A stretch of DNA of 10,351 nucleotides from Candidatus Dadabacteria bacterium RIFCSPHIGHO2_12_FULL_53_21. Its GTDB lineage: Bacteria; Desulfobacterota_D; UBA1144; Nemesobacterales; UBA2774. The translations under genes and the position numbers were made by a program. Under the pieces are notes generated by a model. That model worked only from the letters and a program-made list of their open reading frames with translations, did no database searches and was not told the DNA's origin. The stretch is from positions 1-10,351 of the forward strand of contig MFCJ01000128.1 of assembly GCA_001775255.1 (NCBI GenBank), given 5' to 3'. Positions 1 to 6,112 of the stretch are shown piece by piece; positions within the stretch are counted from its first letter, which is position 1, and each line of letters opens with the position of its first letter.

Positions 1-84
1 ATCAATATTTCCAAGAAAAATAAGAGGGATTCCGGCCGGAGCCGCAAAAGGCTCGAAGAGATGCTGTCCGGTCCAAATTTTTAA
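1..84 (+). CDS. Possible 3' end of a gene entering from the left
   Basis: Reading from base 1 gives 27 open codons and a TAA at 82-84. The deduced tail is strongly basic and hydrophilic (many Lys, Arg and Ser, then a LEEML stretch), as in a disordered or helical C-terminus. Nothing in it identifies a family. A second frame from base 2 stays open to about 205 but gives an unprotein-like Cys/Arg-rich translation. This is a weak call based only on the window edge and composition; the stretch may be non-coding. Confidence 0.25.
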   Translation: MNISKKNKRDSGRSRKRLEEMLSGPNF

Positions 85-264
85 AGCGCCGTATTTCCGA
101 GCTTCGCGTGTTCCGTTCCGCTCAAACATCCCGATGGAAACCGGGCAATTTCTGTGCGCGGTCCGCTCATGGGACGGAAAATCCGTAGGAATGAACGGCG
201 GGTGCATGTGAACACCGGTCGACCCTGAGGGCTCCCGGAGCGAGCCCGGTCGGAAATACGCGGC

Positions 265-825
265 TCAGAGAGAACGCTTCCACCAGAAGACTATAAGAAC
301 AATCGCGACTACGATCGGAATGACGATCATCCAGACGACCTGTTCGACGAACGCCGCGCCGGCAACGCATGCCCCGAGTACTATGCCCACGACCATAAAC
401 CGCCAGTCGAAATGTACGCCTGCCAGAAAGGTCGTGAGCGCCAGGGCGAGCAGTGATATAAGAGCGAGCTGATTATAATCTATGCGCCCCGTCCGCTTGA
501 ACAAGAAATAAATAAGGACCAGGGCTGCCAGGAGCCCGATCCAGTGAAGTATCTGGACCCGGATGATCCTCGACATCCCTTCCCCCCTGCTCCTCGCCTT
601 GGACCAGCCCATGTAAATACTGACCGCAGCGAAAACAGGGGCCATCGACGCCCAGTACCAGAAGCTCCCGGCCGGCTTAAAATTAGTCACGCCTATACCG
701 ATAGCCGATAGGGCCATAAGGGTAATGAGTATCGCTTCCTCGGTATGGATCTTTTTCGCGAAGCCCTTTTCTCCGTCCGGCATATCCGGATTCGGTATCG
801 AACCATACGGTTTATCATCGCTCAT
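265..825 (-). CDS. Six-helix integral membrane protein, unknown function
   Basis: This 186-residue protein is not recognised. About 28 hydrophilic residues, rich in Asp, Pro and Lys, come first. Six hydrophobic helices follow at roughly 30-48, 55-73, 88-108, 118-136, 141-159 and 162-182. The end is a short basic tail (WWKRSL), so it should lie in the cytoplasmic membrane. A basic segment (KARSRGEGMSR) sits between helices 2 and 3. No catalytic motif is visible. The start is well supported: AAGGAGGG at 840-833 stands 7 bases before the ATG, and a TTGTTT-N17-TATAAT promoter lies just upstream. The 48-residue membrane protein at 1108-1254 is upstream on the same strand but has its own promoter. 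A 6-bp inverted repeat (229-234 with 242-247) lies just downstream without a T run. The gene is confident; the function is unknown. Confidence 0.85.
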   Translation of the reverse strand: MSDDKPYGSIPNPDMPDGEKGFAKKIHTEEAILITLMALSAIGIGVTNFKPAGSFWYWASMAPVFAAVSIYMGWSKARSRGEGMSRIIRVQILHWIGLLAALVLIYFLFKRTGRIDYNQLALISLLALALTTFLAGVHFDWRFMVVGIVLGACVAGAAFVEQVVWMIVIPIVVAIVLIVFWWKRSL

Positions 826-844
826 TAGTCAGCCCTCCTTACCC

Positions 845-873
845 ATTATATCACCCGACGCACCCGTAAACAA
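845..873 (-). promoter_or_regulatory. Sigma70-type promoter for the six-helix membrane protein
   Basis: On the minus strand, TTGTTT (873-868) and a perfect TATAAT (850-845) are separated by 17 bases. The predicted start near 838 would leave a leader of only about 13 bases that begins at or inside the SD. Either the leader is very short or transcription starts slightly upstream of the prediction. Confidence 0.5.
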
Positions 874-1107
874 AGCCGGGCCCGGGCAAGCCGGAGCGGG
901 TTTATGCGAACCGGGCCCGCTTCTTTGAGTAAGAGATACCCGGTTATACAACATTCTCCGGTGTTTTGGCAACTTATCGGGATGAATCAGAACAGACGGG
1001 GTTCAGGATAGAATAGGTTCGGTTTAGTGCTGCACAGATTATCGAAAGCGGCGGGGCTCTCACGGATTGGTCTCAACCTTCAAGGGGAAAGCACATTAAG
1101 AGCCGGA

Positions 1108-1254
1108 TCAAAAAGCCGGATTGATAAAATTGTAGTAGACACCGCCTACGGCGAGGAACGCTGTTGCGAGGAGCAATGCGAAAGCAAGAACGGCAAATAT
1201 CGCATCGTAAGAATTCCCCTCGCCCTCCCTTCCGGTATTACCATTTTGAGCCAT
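1108..1254 (-). CDS. Small single-helix membrane protein (48 residues)
   Basis: ATG at 1254-1252 opens a 48-codon frame ending in TGA (1110-1108). The first 16 residues are hydrophilic and rich in Gly, Asn and Glu (MAQNGNTGREGEG). They are followed by one strongly hydrophobic helix at about residues 18-40 (AIFAVLAFALLLATAFLAVG), then a short aromatic tail ending in NFINPAF. GGGAGG (1268-1263) lies 8 bases before the ATG, and a TTGACA-N16-TAATAT promoter lies upstream. SD, promoter and a clean membrane-protein composition together make a real gene likely. It resembles the small one-helix proteins annotated as hypothetical in many bacterial genomes; I do not recognise the family. It could be an accessory subunit or a regulatory microprotein. 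The longer plus-strand frame across this site (1027-1344, GTG start) is probably its shadow. Confidence 0.72.
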   Translation of the reverse strand: MAQNGNTGREGEGNSYDAIFAVLAFALLLATAFLAVGGVYYNFINPAF

Positions 1255-1288
1255 GACATTAGCCTCCCGCTCGATATACGGGATAAAT

Positions 1289-1316
1289 ATATTAAGCCCT
1301 CCGGAATTTATGTCAA
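1289..1316 (-). promoter_or_regulatory. Sigma70 promoter of the 48-residue membrane protein
   Basis: On the minus strand a perfect -35 TTGACA (1316-1311) is followed after 16 bases by TAATAT (1294-1289). The predicted start is near 1282, giving a leader of about 28 bases that contains the SD GGGAGG (1268-1263). This is the best constitutive-type promoter in the window, and it carries no TTAA repeat array. Confidence 0.65.
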
Positions 1317-1384
1317 GAAGAAGAGTAAGGTACTATATGAATGAATCATGCCCTTACCAGATACCAAGCACATATGGGGAATAG

Positions 1385-2569
1385 ATGAAAAGGATAATTT
1401 TGTATACGGGGAAAGGAGGCGTCGGGAAGACCACCGCCGCTGCGGCAACCGCGCTCCAATCGGCAAAGAGGGGGTACAAAACACTAGTCATATCGACTGA
1501 CCCGGCGCACAGCCTTCGTGACTCTTTCGATATCGACATCGGGCCCGAGCCGAAGAAAATCGCAAAAAACCTGTACGCTCAGGAAATCGACGTGTTCTAT
1601 TCGGTCGATAAATACTGGGGCAAGCTTACAGGGTATATACAATCCCTTTTCAACTGGATGAAGGTGGACGACGTCCTGGCCGAAGAATTCAGCATCTTTC
1701 CGGGGATGGAAGAGGTCTCGTGCTTCCTCTGGGTCTACAGCCACTACAAGGAGGGGGATTACGATGTAATCATCGTGGACAGCGCCCCAACGGGAGAGAC
1801 GCTCAGGCTCCTCTCTCTTCCCGATGTAGCGAGGTGGTGGATCGTCAAGGTCTTTCCGATAGAGAGGAAGCTATTGAAGGTGATAAGGCCTGCGGTGAAG
1901 GTCGTATCCGATATGCCGCTGCCCGAAGAAGAAACTTATGCCGCAATCGAGGACCTGTTCGAAAAGCTGAATTCGATACACAAGACGTTCTCGAACCCGG
2001 AGATTACGTCGATCAGGCTCGTGCTGAATCTCGAAAAGATGGTCATAAAGGAAACACAGAGGGCTTATACGTACCTTAACCTCTACGGTTACAACGTGGA
2101 TTCCGTTATAGTCAACAGAGCGATGCCGAAAGAACTCGACCATCCCTATTTTAAGGAATGGAAAGTGTTCCAGGAGAATTACAGGAAAGAAGTCGCAGAG
2201 CTTTTCAGCGCAATCCCGATACACGAAGCGCCCTTATTCTCGAAGGAGATCCTGGGGATTGACGCTCTCCTCGAATTCGGCGACACGCTTTTCTCGAAAA
2301 AAGACCCGGTTGAAATCTTTTACAAGGAAAAGCCTTACGAGGTCGTTAAAGAAAAAGGAGCTTACAGCCTTTTGCTGAAACTGCCTTTCGTCAGCAAGCA
2401 GGAAGTCAAGCTCCATCAGGTGGGGGAAGAGCTCACCATACAGATCGAGAACCAGAGGAGGAATATTTTCCTGCCCAGCTTCCTCGCAAGGCTGAACGTG
2501 GAGAAGGCGAATCTCGAGGGAGGGATACTAAAAATAAGCTTCGAGAAAGGCAGCGCCTCAAAAAAATAA
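1385..2569 (+). CDS. ArsA/GET3-family ATPase with C-terminal HSP20-like domain
   Basis: This 394-residue P-loop ATPase belongs to the ArsA/TRC40/GET3 family of the SIMIBI class. The deviant Walker A GKGGVGKTT is at residues 9-17. A switch-I-like STDPAHSLRDSFD lies near 37-49. The switch-II/Walker B stretch IIVDSAPTGETLRLL lies near 129-143; ArsA proteins usually have DTAPTGHTLR there. After the ATPase part, residues from about 318 to 388 form a beta-rich HSP20/alpha-crystallin-like domain (YSLLLKLPFVSKQEV, then GGILKISFE), as in the ArsA_HSP20 extension of single-domain bacterial homologues. No CxxC zinc pair of eukaryotic GET3 and no arsenic genes are nearby, so an arsenite pump role is not supported. 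Handling of membrane or client proteins is a family-based inference. The start is set by the P-loop's position near the N-terminus; only a weak GGGGAA precedes it. Confidence 0.93.
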   Translation: MKRIILYTGKGGVGKTTAAAATALQSAKRGYKTLVISTDPAHSLRDSFDIDIGPEPKKIAKNLYAQEIDVFYSVDKYWGKLTGYIQSLFNWMKVDDVLAEEFSIFPGMEEVSCFLWVYSHYKEGDYDVIIVDSAPTGETLRLLSLPDVARWWIVKVFPIERKLLKVIRPAVKVVSDMPLPEEETYAAIEDLFEKLNSIHKTFSNPEITSIRLVLNLEKMVIKETQRAYTYLNLYGYNVDSVIVNRAMPKELDHPYFKEWKVFQENYRKEVAELFSAIPIHEAPLFSKEILGIDALLEFGDTLFSKKDPVEIFYKEKPYEVVKEKGAYSLLLKLPFVSKQEVKLHQVGEELTIQIENQRRNIFLPSFLARLNVEKANLEGGILKISFEKGSASKK

Positions 2570-2656
2570 GATTCGGCAGCCGGTTACAGGGTATTCCCCG
2601 GAGCGTCCATATGATCTATAATTAATTCATGGGGGAATTCTGAAAATATAAGTGAT

Positions 2657-2710
2657 TTAACGGTAAATTAACGTGAAATTCAACACTGCTTAATACATAG
2701 CAATTATTAT
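2657..2710 (+). promoter_or_regulatory. Pho-box-type operator and promoter of the GT2-PAP2-GT4 operon
   Basis: Four cores are spaced exactly 11 bases apart: TTAA at 2657, TTAA at 2668, TTCA at 2679 and TTAA at 2690. The first two units read TTAACGGTAAA and TTAACGTGAAA. The -10 hexamer TATTAT (2705-2710) begins 15 bases after the first T of the last core, and there is no -35 consensus. This is the layout of response-regulator-activated Pho promoters. Phosphate control is inferred from the motif. The predicted transcription start falls at about 2717-2718, on the GT2 start codon. Confidence 0.7.
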
Positions 2711-2717
2711 ATTAATC

Positions 2718-3452
2718 ATGGGAATAGACCTGAACGATTTAACCATTGTTCTTCCAACCAGAAACGAATCCCGTAATATACGTAATTTTTTAAGATCCCT
2801 TCCTGAAAATATTAGCCTGGTCGTAGTAGACGCGAGCGAAGACACCACAGCGGACATTGTTTCCTCCGTACGTCCCGATTATACTAAATTGATAAGGCAT
2901 CCCGGCACCGTCACGGAAGCCCGGCGGATAGGGGCCGATGCCGCAAATACCCGGTGGCTGCTTTTTACTGACGCGGATATTGTATTTTCCGGGGATTACT
3001 TCAGAAACGTCGGGAAATTCGAAGAATACGACCTGATATACGGACCCAAGCTATCCCTCGACCGCTTTCGCGCCTACTACAAATGGTTCGCATACGGGCA
3101 GAGTCTCATACACGCGCTTGGCGTGCCCGCCGCCTCGGGCTCAAACTGCATCATCAAGAGAGAGGCCTATGAGACGTCGGGGGGGTTCGACAGCGGGCTC
3201 ACCTGTAACGAGGACTCCGAGCTCGCGTGGCGGATAAAGCGTATGGGATATAAATCCTATTTTACTTTCGATTTGGTTGTATATGCGGGAGACCACAGGC
3301 GGCTCGAAAGGGGCATGATTAGAAAGACCCTCCACTCGATTACGAGATGCTCGGCTTTATACTTCAATCTGATACCCGACAGGTGTAAGGGCAGCGACTG
3401 GGGTTATTGGTCGCATATGAATACGAACCGGGAACTTCAAAATGGGAACTGA
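2718..3452 (+). CDS. Family 2 glycosyltransferase
   Basis: This 244-residue GT-A-fold enzyme would transfer a sugar from a nucleotide-sugar donor. It has PTRNES (13-18) after the first beta strand, DAS with the nucleotide-contacting Asp (38-40), and a DxD-type metal site TDADIVF (84-90). GSNCIIKREA is near 141-150, and the catalytic-base region NEDSELAWRIKRMGY is at 164-178. There is no obvious membrane helix, so it is likely cytosolic or membrane-associated. Its stop overlaps the next start by 11 bases, indicating translational coupling with the PAP2-like gene. No SD precedes the ATG, and the predicted transcription start coincides with it, so the mRNA may be leaderless. Its first 100 or so bases are more AT-rich than the rest. 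Acceptor and sugar cannot be read from the sequence; a lipid acceptor is inferred from the operon and the Pho-type promoter. Confidence 0.9.
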   Translation: MGIDLNDLTIVLPTRNESRNIRNFLRSLPENISLVVVDASEDTTADIVSSVRPDYTKLIRHPGTVTEARRIGADAANTRWLLFTDADIVFSGDYFRNVGKFEEYDLIYGPKLSLDRFRAYYKWFAYGQSLIHALGVPAASGSNCIIKREAYETSGGFDSGLTCNEDSELAWRIKRMGYKSYFTFDLVVYAGDHRRLERGMIRKTLHSITRCSALYFNLIPDRCKGSDWGYWSHMNTNRELQNGN

Positions 3453-4080
3453 GAAAAAACTCTATCAGCAGACATCGGAACCGATTATCATACCGCTCGA
3501 CTGGCGGGACAAGTCTGCACGCGTAATTTCGAACCTGTTCAGCCCCCCGCTGGCAGCCCTTGCCTGCATAGTCGTAACCGCACTTGCGACCAAAAGCGAA
3601 TCCTCTCTGTTCTGGATACTGATATTTATCGCTCTGCTGATCATTCCCCCCACCTTATTCGTCCTCACGCTCGTACACAGGGGAAAGGTAAGCGATTTCC
3701 ACCTGAACATAAGAGAAGAACGCGCCCGGCCCCTGTTCGCAATATTTGCCTATGCGGCCTTCATCTTCCTGGTAATGTATTTCGGAGGGGCGCCGAGACT
3801 AATGCTTATAGTGACGGCAGTAGCCCTCCTTCAGATACTCCTTGTCTTCATCATTACGCTTAAATGGAAAATAAGCGGTCACTGCACATCGGCGGCGGGA
3901 CTCGCCTTCCTCGCAGTGGCGCTGTACGGAGAAAATGTTCTCCCGCTTACGCTTATCGTGCCCCTGATAGCCTGGTCCCGTATCAGGCTCGGAAGGCATA
4001 CGATTTCACAGACCCTCGCCGGCAGTTTCCTCGGCGCGGCGACCGTAATAATCATTCTGTACCTGACAAACGTGCTTTGA
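3442..4080 (+). CDS. PAP2-superfamily membrane phosphatase-like protein
   Basis: This 212-residue protein has about seven hydrophobic helices (near 33-50, 57-79, 98-116, 119-140, 149-163, 166-178, 192-209). The three PAP2 motifs are recognisable in order. REERARP (91-97) stands for KX6RP with Asn89 in place of Lys; SGH (145-147) is intact; and SRIRLGRH (179-186) gives SRX5H with the nucleophile His186. The Asp that normally follows after three residues is Gln190 (HTISQ). PAP2 enzymes remove phosphate from lipid phosphates such as phosphatidate or polyprenyl diphosphate. The two replacements mean that a variant subfamily or altered chemistry is possible. It overlaps the GT2 gene by 11 bases and lies 48 bases before the GT4 gene. 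Supplying diacylglycerol to the glycosyltransferases is an attractive but unproven role. Confidence 0.8.
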   Translation: MGTEKKLYQQTSEPIIIPLDWRDKSARVISNLFSPPLAALACIVVTALATKSESSLFWILIFIALLIIPPTLFVLTLVHRGKVSDFHLNIREERARPLFAIFAYAAFIFLVMYFGGAPRLMLIVTAVALLQILLVFIITLKWKISGHCTSAAGLAFLAVALYGENVLPLTLIVPLIAWSRIRLGRHTISQTLAGSFLGAATVIIILYLTNVL

Positions 4081-4128
4081 GCCCAATAGCAGCCTACAAG
4101 CGAAGTACCGGCACGGGAGCAAAATAAA

Positions 4129-5115
4129 ATGAAAATAATGCTCGTCACTGATGCATGGCACCCCCAGGTAAACGGCGTCGTACATACATGGAGCTATATC
4201 ACGAACCTGATCAGGGGGGACCACGATGTGGCCATCCTGAATCCTTATGTTGAAGGTACCGAGCACCTGCCTCTCAAGCTTCAGGGAAACATCCCGATAC
4301 TGAAAAATGCTAATCAGATCGTCAGTAAATATTATGACGAGCACCTCCCCGACAGGGTGCATATCGCGACCGAGGGAAGTCTGGGCCTCGCCATGCGACA
4401 GTTCTGCAGGAAGAACAAAATCAACTACAATACGTCCTATCACACGAGGCTCGCGGATTACGGCTGGGTTCTTTACGGAGTCCCCACGTTCCTCACCTGG
4501 TTATACGTGAGGTGGTTCCACGGGTGCAGCAGGAAAGTCCTCGTAACCACAAAAAGCATAGCCAGGCAGCTCGGCCTCAGTAACTGCATCGTGTGGGGGC
4601 GCGGTGTAGATACTCAGATCTTCAATCCCGGAATCGGGAAAATGACCGCGGGCGAAAAAACCATAATTACCGTATCGAGGGTGAGCAAGGATAAAAATCT
4701 CGACGACTTCTGCAGGGTGCCAGGATACAGGAAGATCCTGGTCGGCGACGGACCTTACCTGAATACCCTCAAAGCCAGATACCCCGACGTCGAATTCGCC
4801 GGATACGTTCCCCATAACCAGCTTAAGAACATATATACGCAGGCGCAGGTGTTCGTGTTCCCGAGCAAGTTCGATACGTTCGGGCTTGTAATTCTCGAGG
4901 CCATGGCCTGCGGCTTGCCCGTGGTGGCCTATGACGTCCCGAGCCCGAACGACATTATCCAGGACGGAATCACGGGATACCTGGGAGAGAGCCTCGAAGA
5001 GAACATCGAAAAGGCCTTTAGCAACCTGGACGGCCTGTCGCAGAACGCGATTGTCTACGCCGGCACCCAGAGCTGGAAATCGATCGCCGACCAGTTCGTA
5101 AATCACCTCATGTGA
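4129..5115 (+). CDS. Family 4 glycosyltransferase, glycolipid-type (GT-B fold)
   Basis: This 328-residue GT-B enzyme has the N-terminal acceptor-side motif VTDAWHPQVNGVVHT (6-20) and NTSYHTRLADY (101-111). The WGRGVDTQIFNP linker is at 156-167, followed by VSRVSKDKNLD (182-192), LVGDGPYL (204-211) and the donor-site block DTFGLVILEAMACGLPVV (249-266). That block has the EX7E-like pair Asp249/Glu257. This layout is typical of the group that includes mannosyl- and glucosyltransferases acting on phosphatidylinositol or diacylglycerol (PimB/MgtA/SqdX-like), so a glycolipid product is plausible. Donor and acceptor are not determined. It is the last gene of the GT2-PAP2-GT4 run. No strong SD precedes the ATG (GGGAG lies about 10 bases upstream). 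The next intrinsic terminator is about 180 bases downstream. Confidence 0.92.
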   Translation: MKIMLVTDAWHPQVNGVVHTWSYITNLIRGDHDVAILNPYVEGTEHLPLKLQGNIPILKNANQIVSKYYDEHLPDRVHIATEGSLGLAMRQFCRKNKINYNTSYHTRLADYGWVLYGVPTFLTWLYVRWFHGCSRKVLVTTKSIARQLGLSNCIVWGRGVDTQIFNPGIGKMTAGEKTIITVSRVSKDKNLDDFCRVPGYRKILVGDGPYLNTLKARYPDVEFAGYVPHNQLKNIYTQAQVFVFPSKFDTFGLVILEAMACGLPVVAYDVPSPNDIIQDGITGYLGESLEENIEKAFSNLDGLSQNAIVYAGTQSWKSIADQFVNHLM

Positions 5116-5187
5116 TTTCATTTCGCTTCTTTCCGCGCACAAGCGTTCAAATCCACAATCAAAACAAGGGCATTTCGAATCACAGGT

Positions 5188-5241
5188 TTAACCATGTCTT
5201 AACCGATTAATAAAACTCTCTTAATAAGTAATCGCTACAAT
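5188..5241 (+). promoter_or_regulatory. Pho-box-type promoter of the candidate small RNA
   Basis: TTAA cores stand at 5188, 5199 and 5221 on an 11-base grid; the third unit (5210) is degenerate (ATAA). The first two units read TTAACCATGTC and TTAACCGATTA. The -10 hexamer TACAAT (5236-5241) starts 15 bases after the last core, the same offset as at the other Pho-type sites. The predicted transcription start is near A5248. No open reading frame lies between here and the terminator at 5297-5334. Confidence 0.6.
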
Positions 5242-5247
5242 ACTATC

Positions 5248-5334
5248 ATCTGCTATTTGATTGCCCGCCTCTCTCACCGGGCACTCTAAAAGATTAGGGC
5301 GGGTCCCAGCCCGCAGGGACTCGCCCCTTTTTTT
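5248..5334 (+). ncRNA. Candidate Pho-controlled small RNA with CU-rich loop
   Basis: A transcript of about 87 nt is predicted between the Pho-type promoter (-10 at 5236-5241) and an intrinsic terminator ending in seven U. Stem-loop 1 pairs TGCCCG (5262-5267) with CGGGCA (5278-5283) around the loop CCTCTCTCAC. A short single-stranded AU-rich linker follows, then the terminator hairpin. CU-rich loops exposed on a stem are a known way for bacterial small RNAs to pair with purine-rich ribosome binding sites, so base-pairing regulation during phosphate starvation is the inferred role. I know of no Rfam family with this sequence. The alternative is an attenuated leader of the gene at 5473, but that gene has its own promoter downstream of the terminator. 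Confidence 0.5.
5297..5334 (+). terminator. Intrinsic terminator
   Basis: An 11-bp stem GGGCGGGTCCC (5297-5307) pairs with GGGACTCGCCC (5316-5326) with one G-U pair. It closes an 8-base loop and is followed by C and seven T (5328-5334). It works only in the plus direction, because the minus strand has no T run after the stem. It would end the candidate small RNA, and also any read-through from the GT4 gene. Confidence 0.85.
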
Positions 5335-5399
5335 CTCCGGCTCGGCCGATAATATTTATCTGCTCCGGAGCGTTGCATCCCAAGTTGAAACCCGACACC

Positions 5400-5442
5400 T
5401 TAACACAATCTTCACACGGTCTTAACAATGCACATATAGAAT
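5400..5442 (+). promoter_or_regulatory. Pho-box-type promoter of the helical protein gene
   Basis: Three 11-base units read TTAACACAATC (5400), TTCACACGGTC (5411) and TTAACAATGCA (5422). They match the TT(A/C)ACA repeat known for PhoP boxes. TAGAAT (5437-5442) begins 15 bases after the last core. The predicted start near 5449 leaves a leader of about 24 bases containing the SD GGAGGGG (5461-5467). Confidence 0.72.
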
Positions 5443-5472
5443 AACCCCATCAATTCCCGGGGAGGGGTGAAA

Positions 5473-6057
5473 ATGGAAACGGATAATCTCGACAGATCTA
5501 TGTTAGAAAGCAGATTCGAAAGACTCATATCGAAATCGAAAAATTATATCAACTCCAGGAGCGAAGGCGAGCTGGAGTCTCTCAGAAACGACCTCATTCA
5601 TCTTAAGCTCAAGCTCGAGACCGCGATAGAAAAAAGCAGGAAGAAACAAGAAGCGAATAATGTTACTGCTCTCAGGCTGATGCTCTCCATTATTCAGAAA
5701 TTCACGTATTCAGTTCATCTTATGGAGAACCTCAAATCGAAAAAGCCTATGTGCACCGATTTCGACACTAAACAGATGCTCGACATGCTGCTCCCCCATA
5801 TCAAGATTCTGGTCGAGAATGAGAATTGGCGTGAACTGCTGGACACGAAGAAGATAGAAGAAGACTACGCATTCATCGAGTCGCTCGAGGATCAGCATAA
5901 GAGGGTCATGCTCACATACCTGATCCAGGACTGGCACAACATAGACGAGGTGATAAATCTGCTAAAGATAGGTGAGTTATACAAGAACATAGCGGAGAAA
6001 CTCGTCAACCTCTCCATCGTTTCGAATATCGGCGAGAAAAAACTGAAAACTTCTTAG
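5473..6057 (+). CDS. Helical cytosolic protein of unknown function, Pho-type promoter
   Basis: This 194-residue protein is not recognised. It is almost entirely helical, with Leu/Ile heptad-like spacing and many charged residues (for example LESLRNDLIHLKLKLE near 31-46). It has no signal peptide, membrane helix or metal-binding cluster. The C-terminal half (near 108-180) looks like a small helical bundle. I chose ATG at 5473 over the in-frame GTG at 5467, because the GTG overlaps the SD GGAGGGG (5461-5467). The Pho-type promoter just upstream is the clearest in the window, so the gene is probably induced with the lipid genes. It ends 55 bases before the convergent GT28-like gene. An adaptor or regulator role is possible, but no family evidence supports one; a PhoU-like fold was considered and not supported. 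Confidence 0.8.
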   Translation: METDNLDRSMLESRFERLISKSKNYINSRSEGELESLRNDLIHLKLKLETAIEKSRKKQEANNVTALRLMLSIIQKFTYSVHLMENLKSKKPMCTDFDTKQMLDMLLPHIKILVENENWRELLDTKKIEEDYAFIESLEDQHKRVMLTYLIQDWHNIDEVINLLKIGELYKNIAEKLVNLSIVSNIGEKKLKTS

Positions 6058-6112
6058 AACCGCCTGCCAAGGAAGCCGAGCGGGGTTCCATATTCATAAA
6101 AGATAATTTTTT

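Noticed and set aside
229..247. 6-bp perfect inverted repeat GGGCTC/GAGCCC after the six-helix membrane protein gene
   Set aside because: No T run follows on either strand; too short to call a terminator.
875..921. Two copies of CCGGGCCCG (876-884 and 911-919) with nearby GC-rich inverted repeats
   Set aside because: The motif is self-complementary and GC-rich, with no T run and no clear regulatory geometry; it could be a chance feature of a GC-rich patch.
1027..1344. 105-codon plus-strand frame with GTG start
   Set aside because: It overlaps antisense a better-supported 48-residue gene and its promoter, has no SD, and its translation is unlike any family.
1385..2569. Arsenite efflux ATPase reading of the ArsA-family gene
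   Set aside because: No arsB, arsC, arsD or arsR is nearby, the protein has one ATPase domain, and it carries an HSP20-like extension.
2617..2622. TATAAT upstream of the GT2 operon
   Set aside because: No recognisable -35 lies 16-18 bases upstream, and the Pho-type array with TATTAT downstream explains the promoter better.
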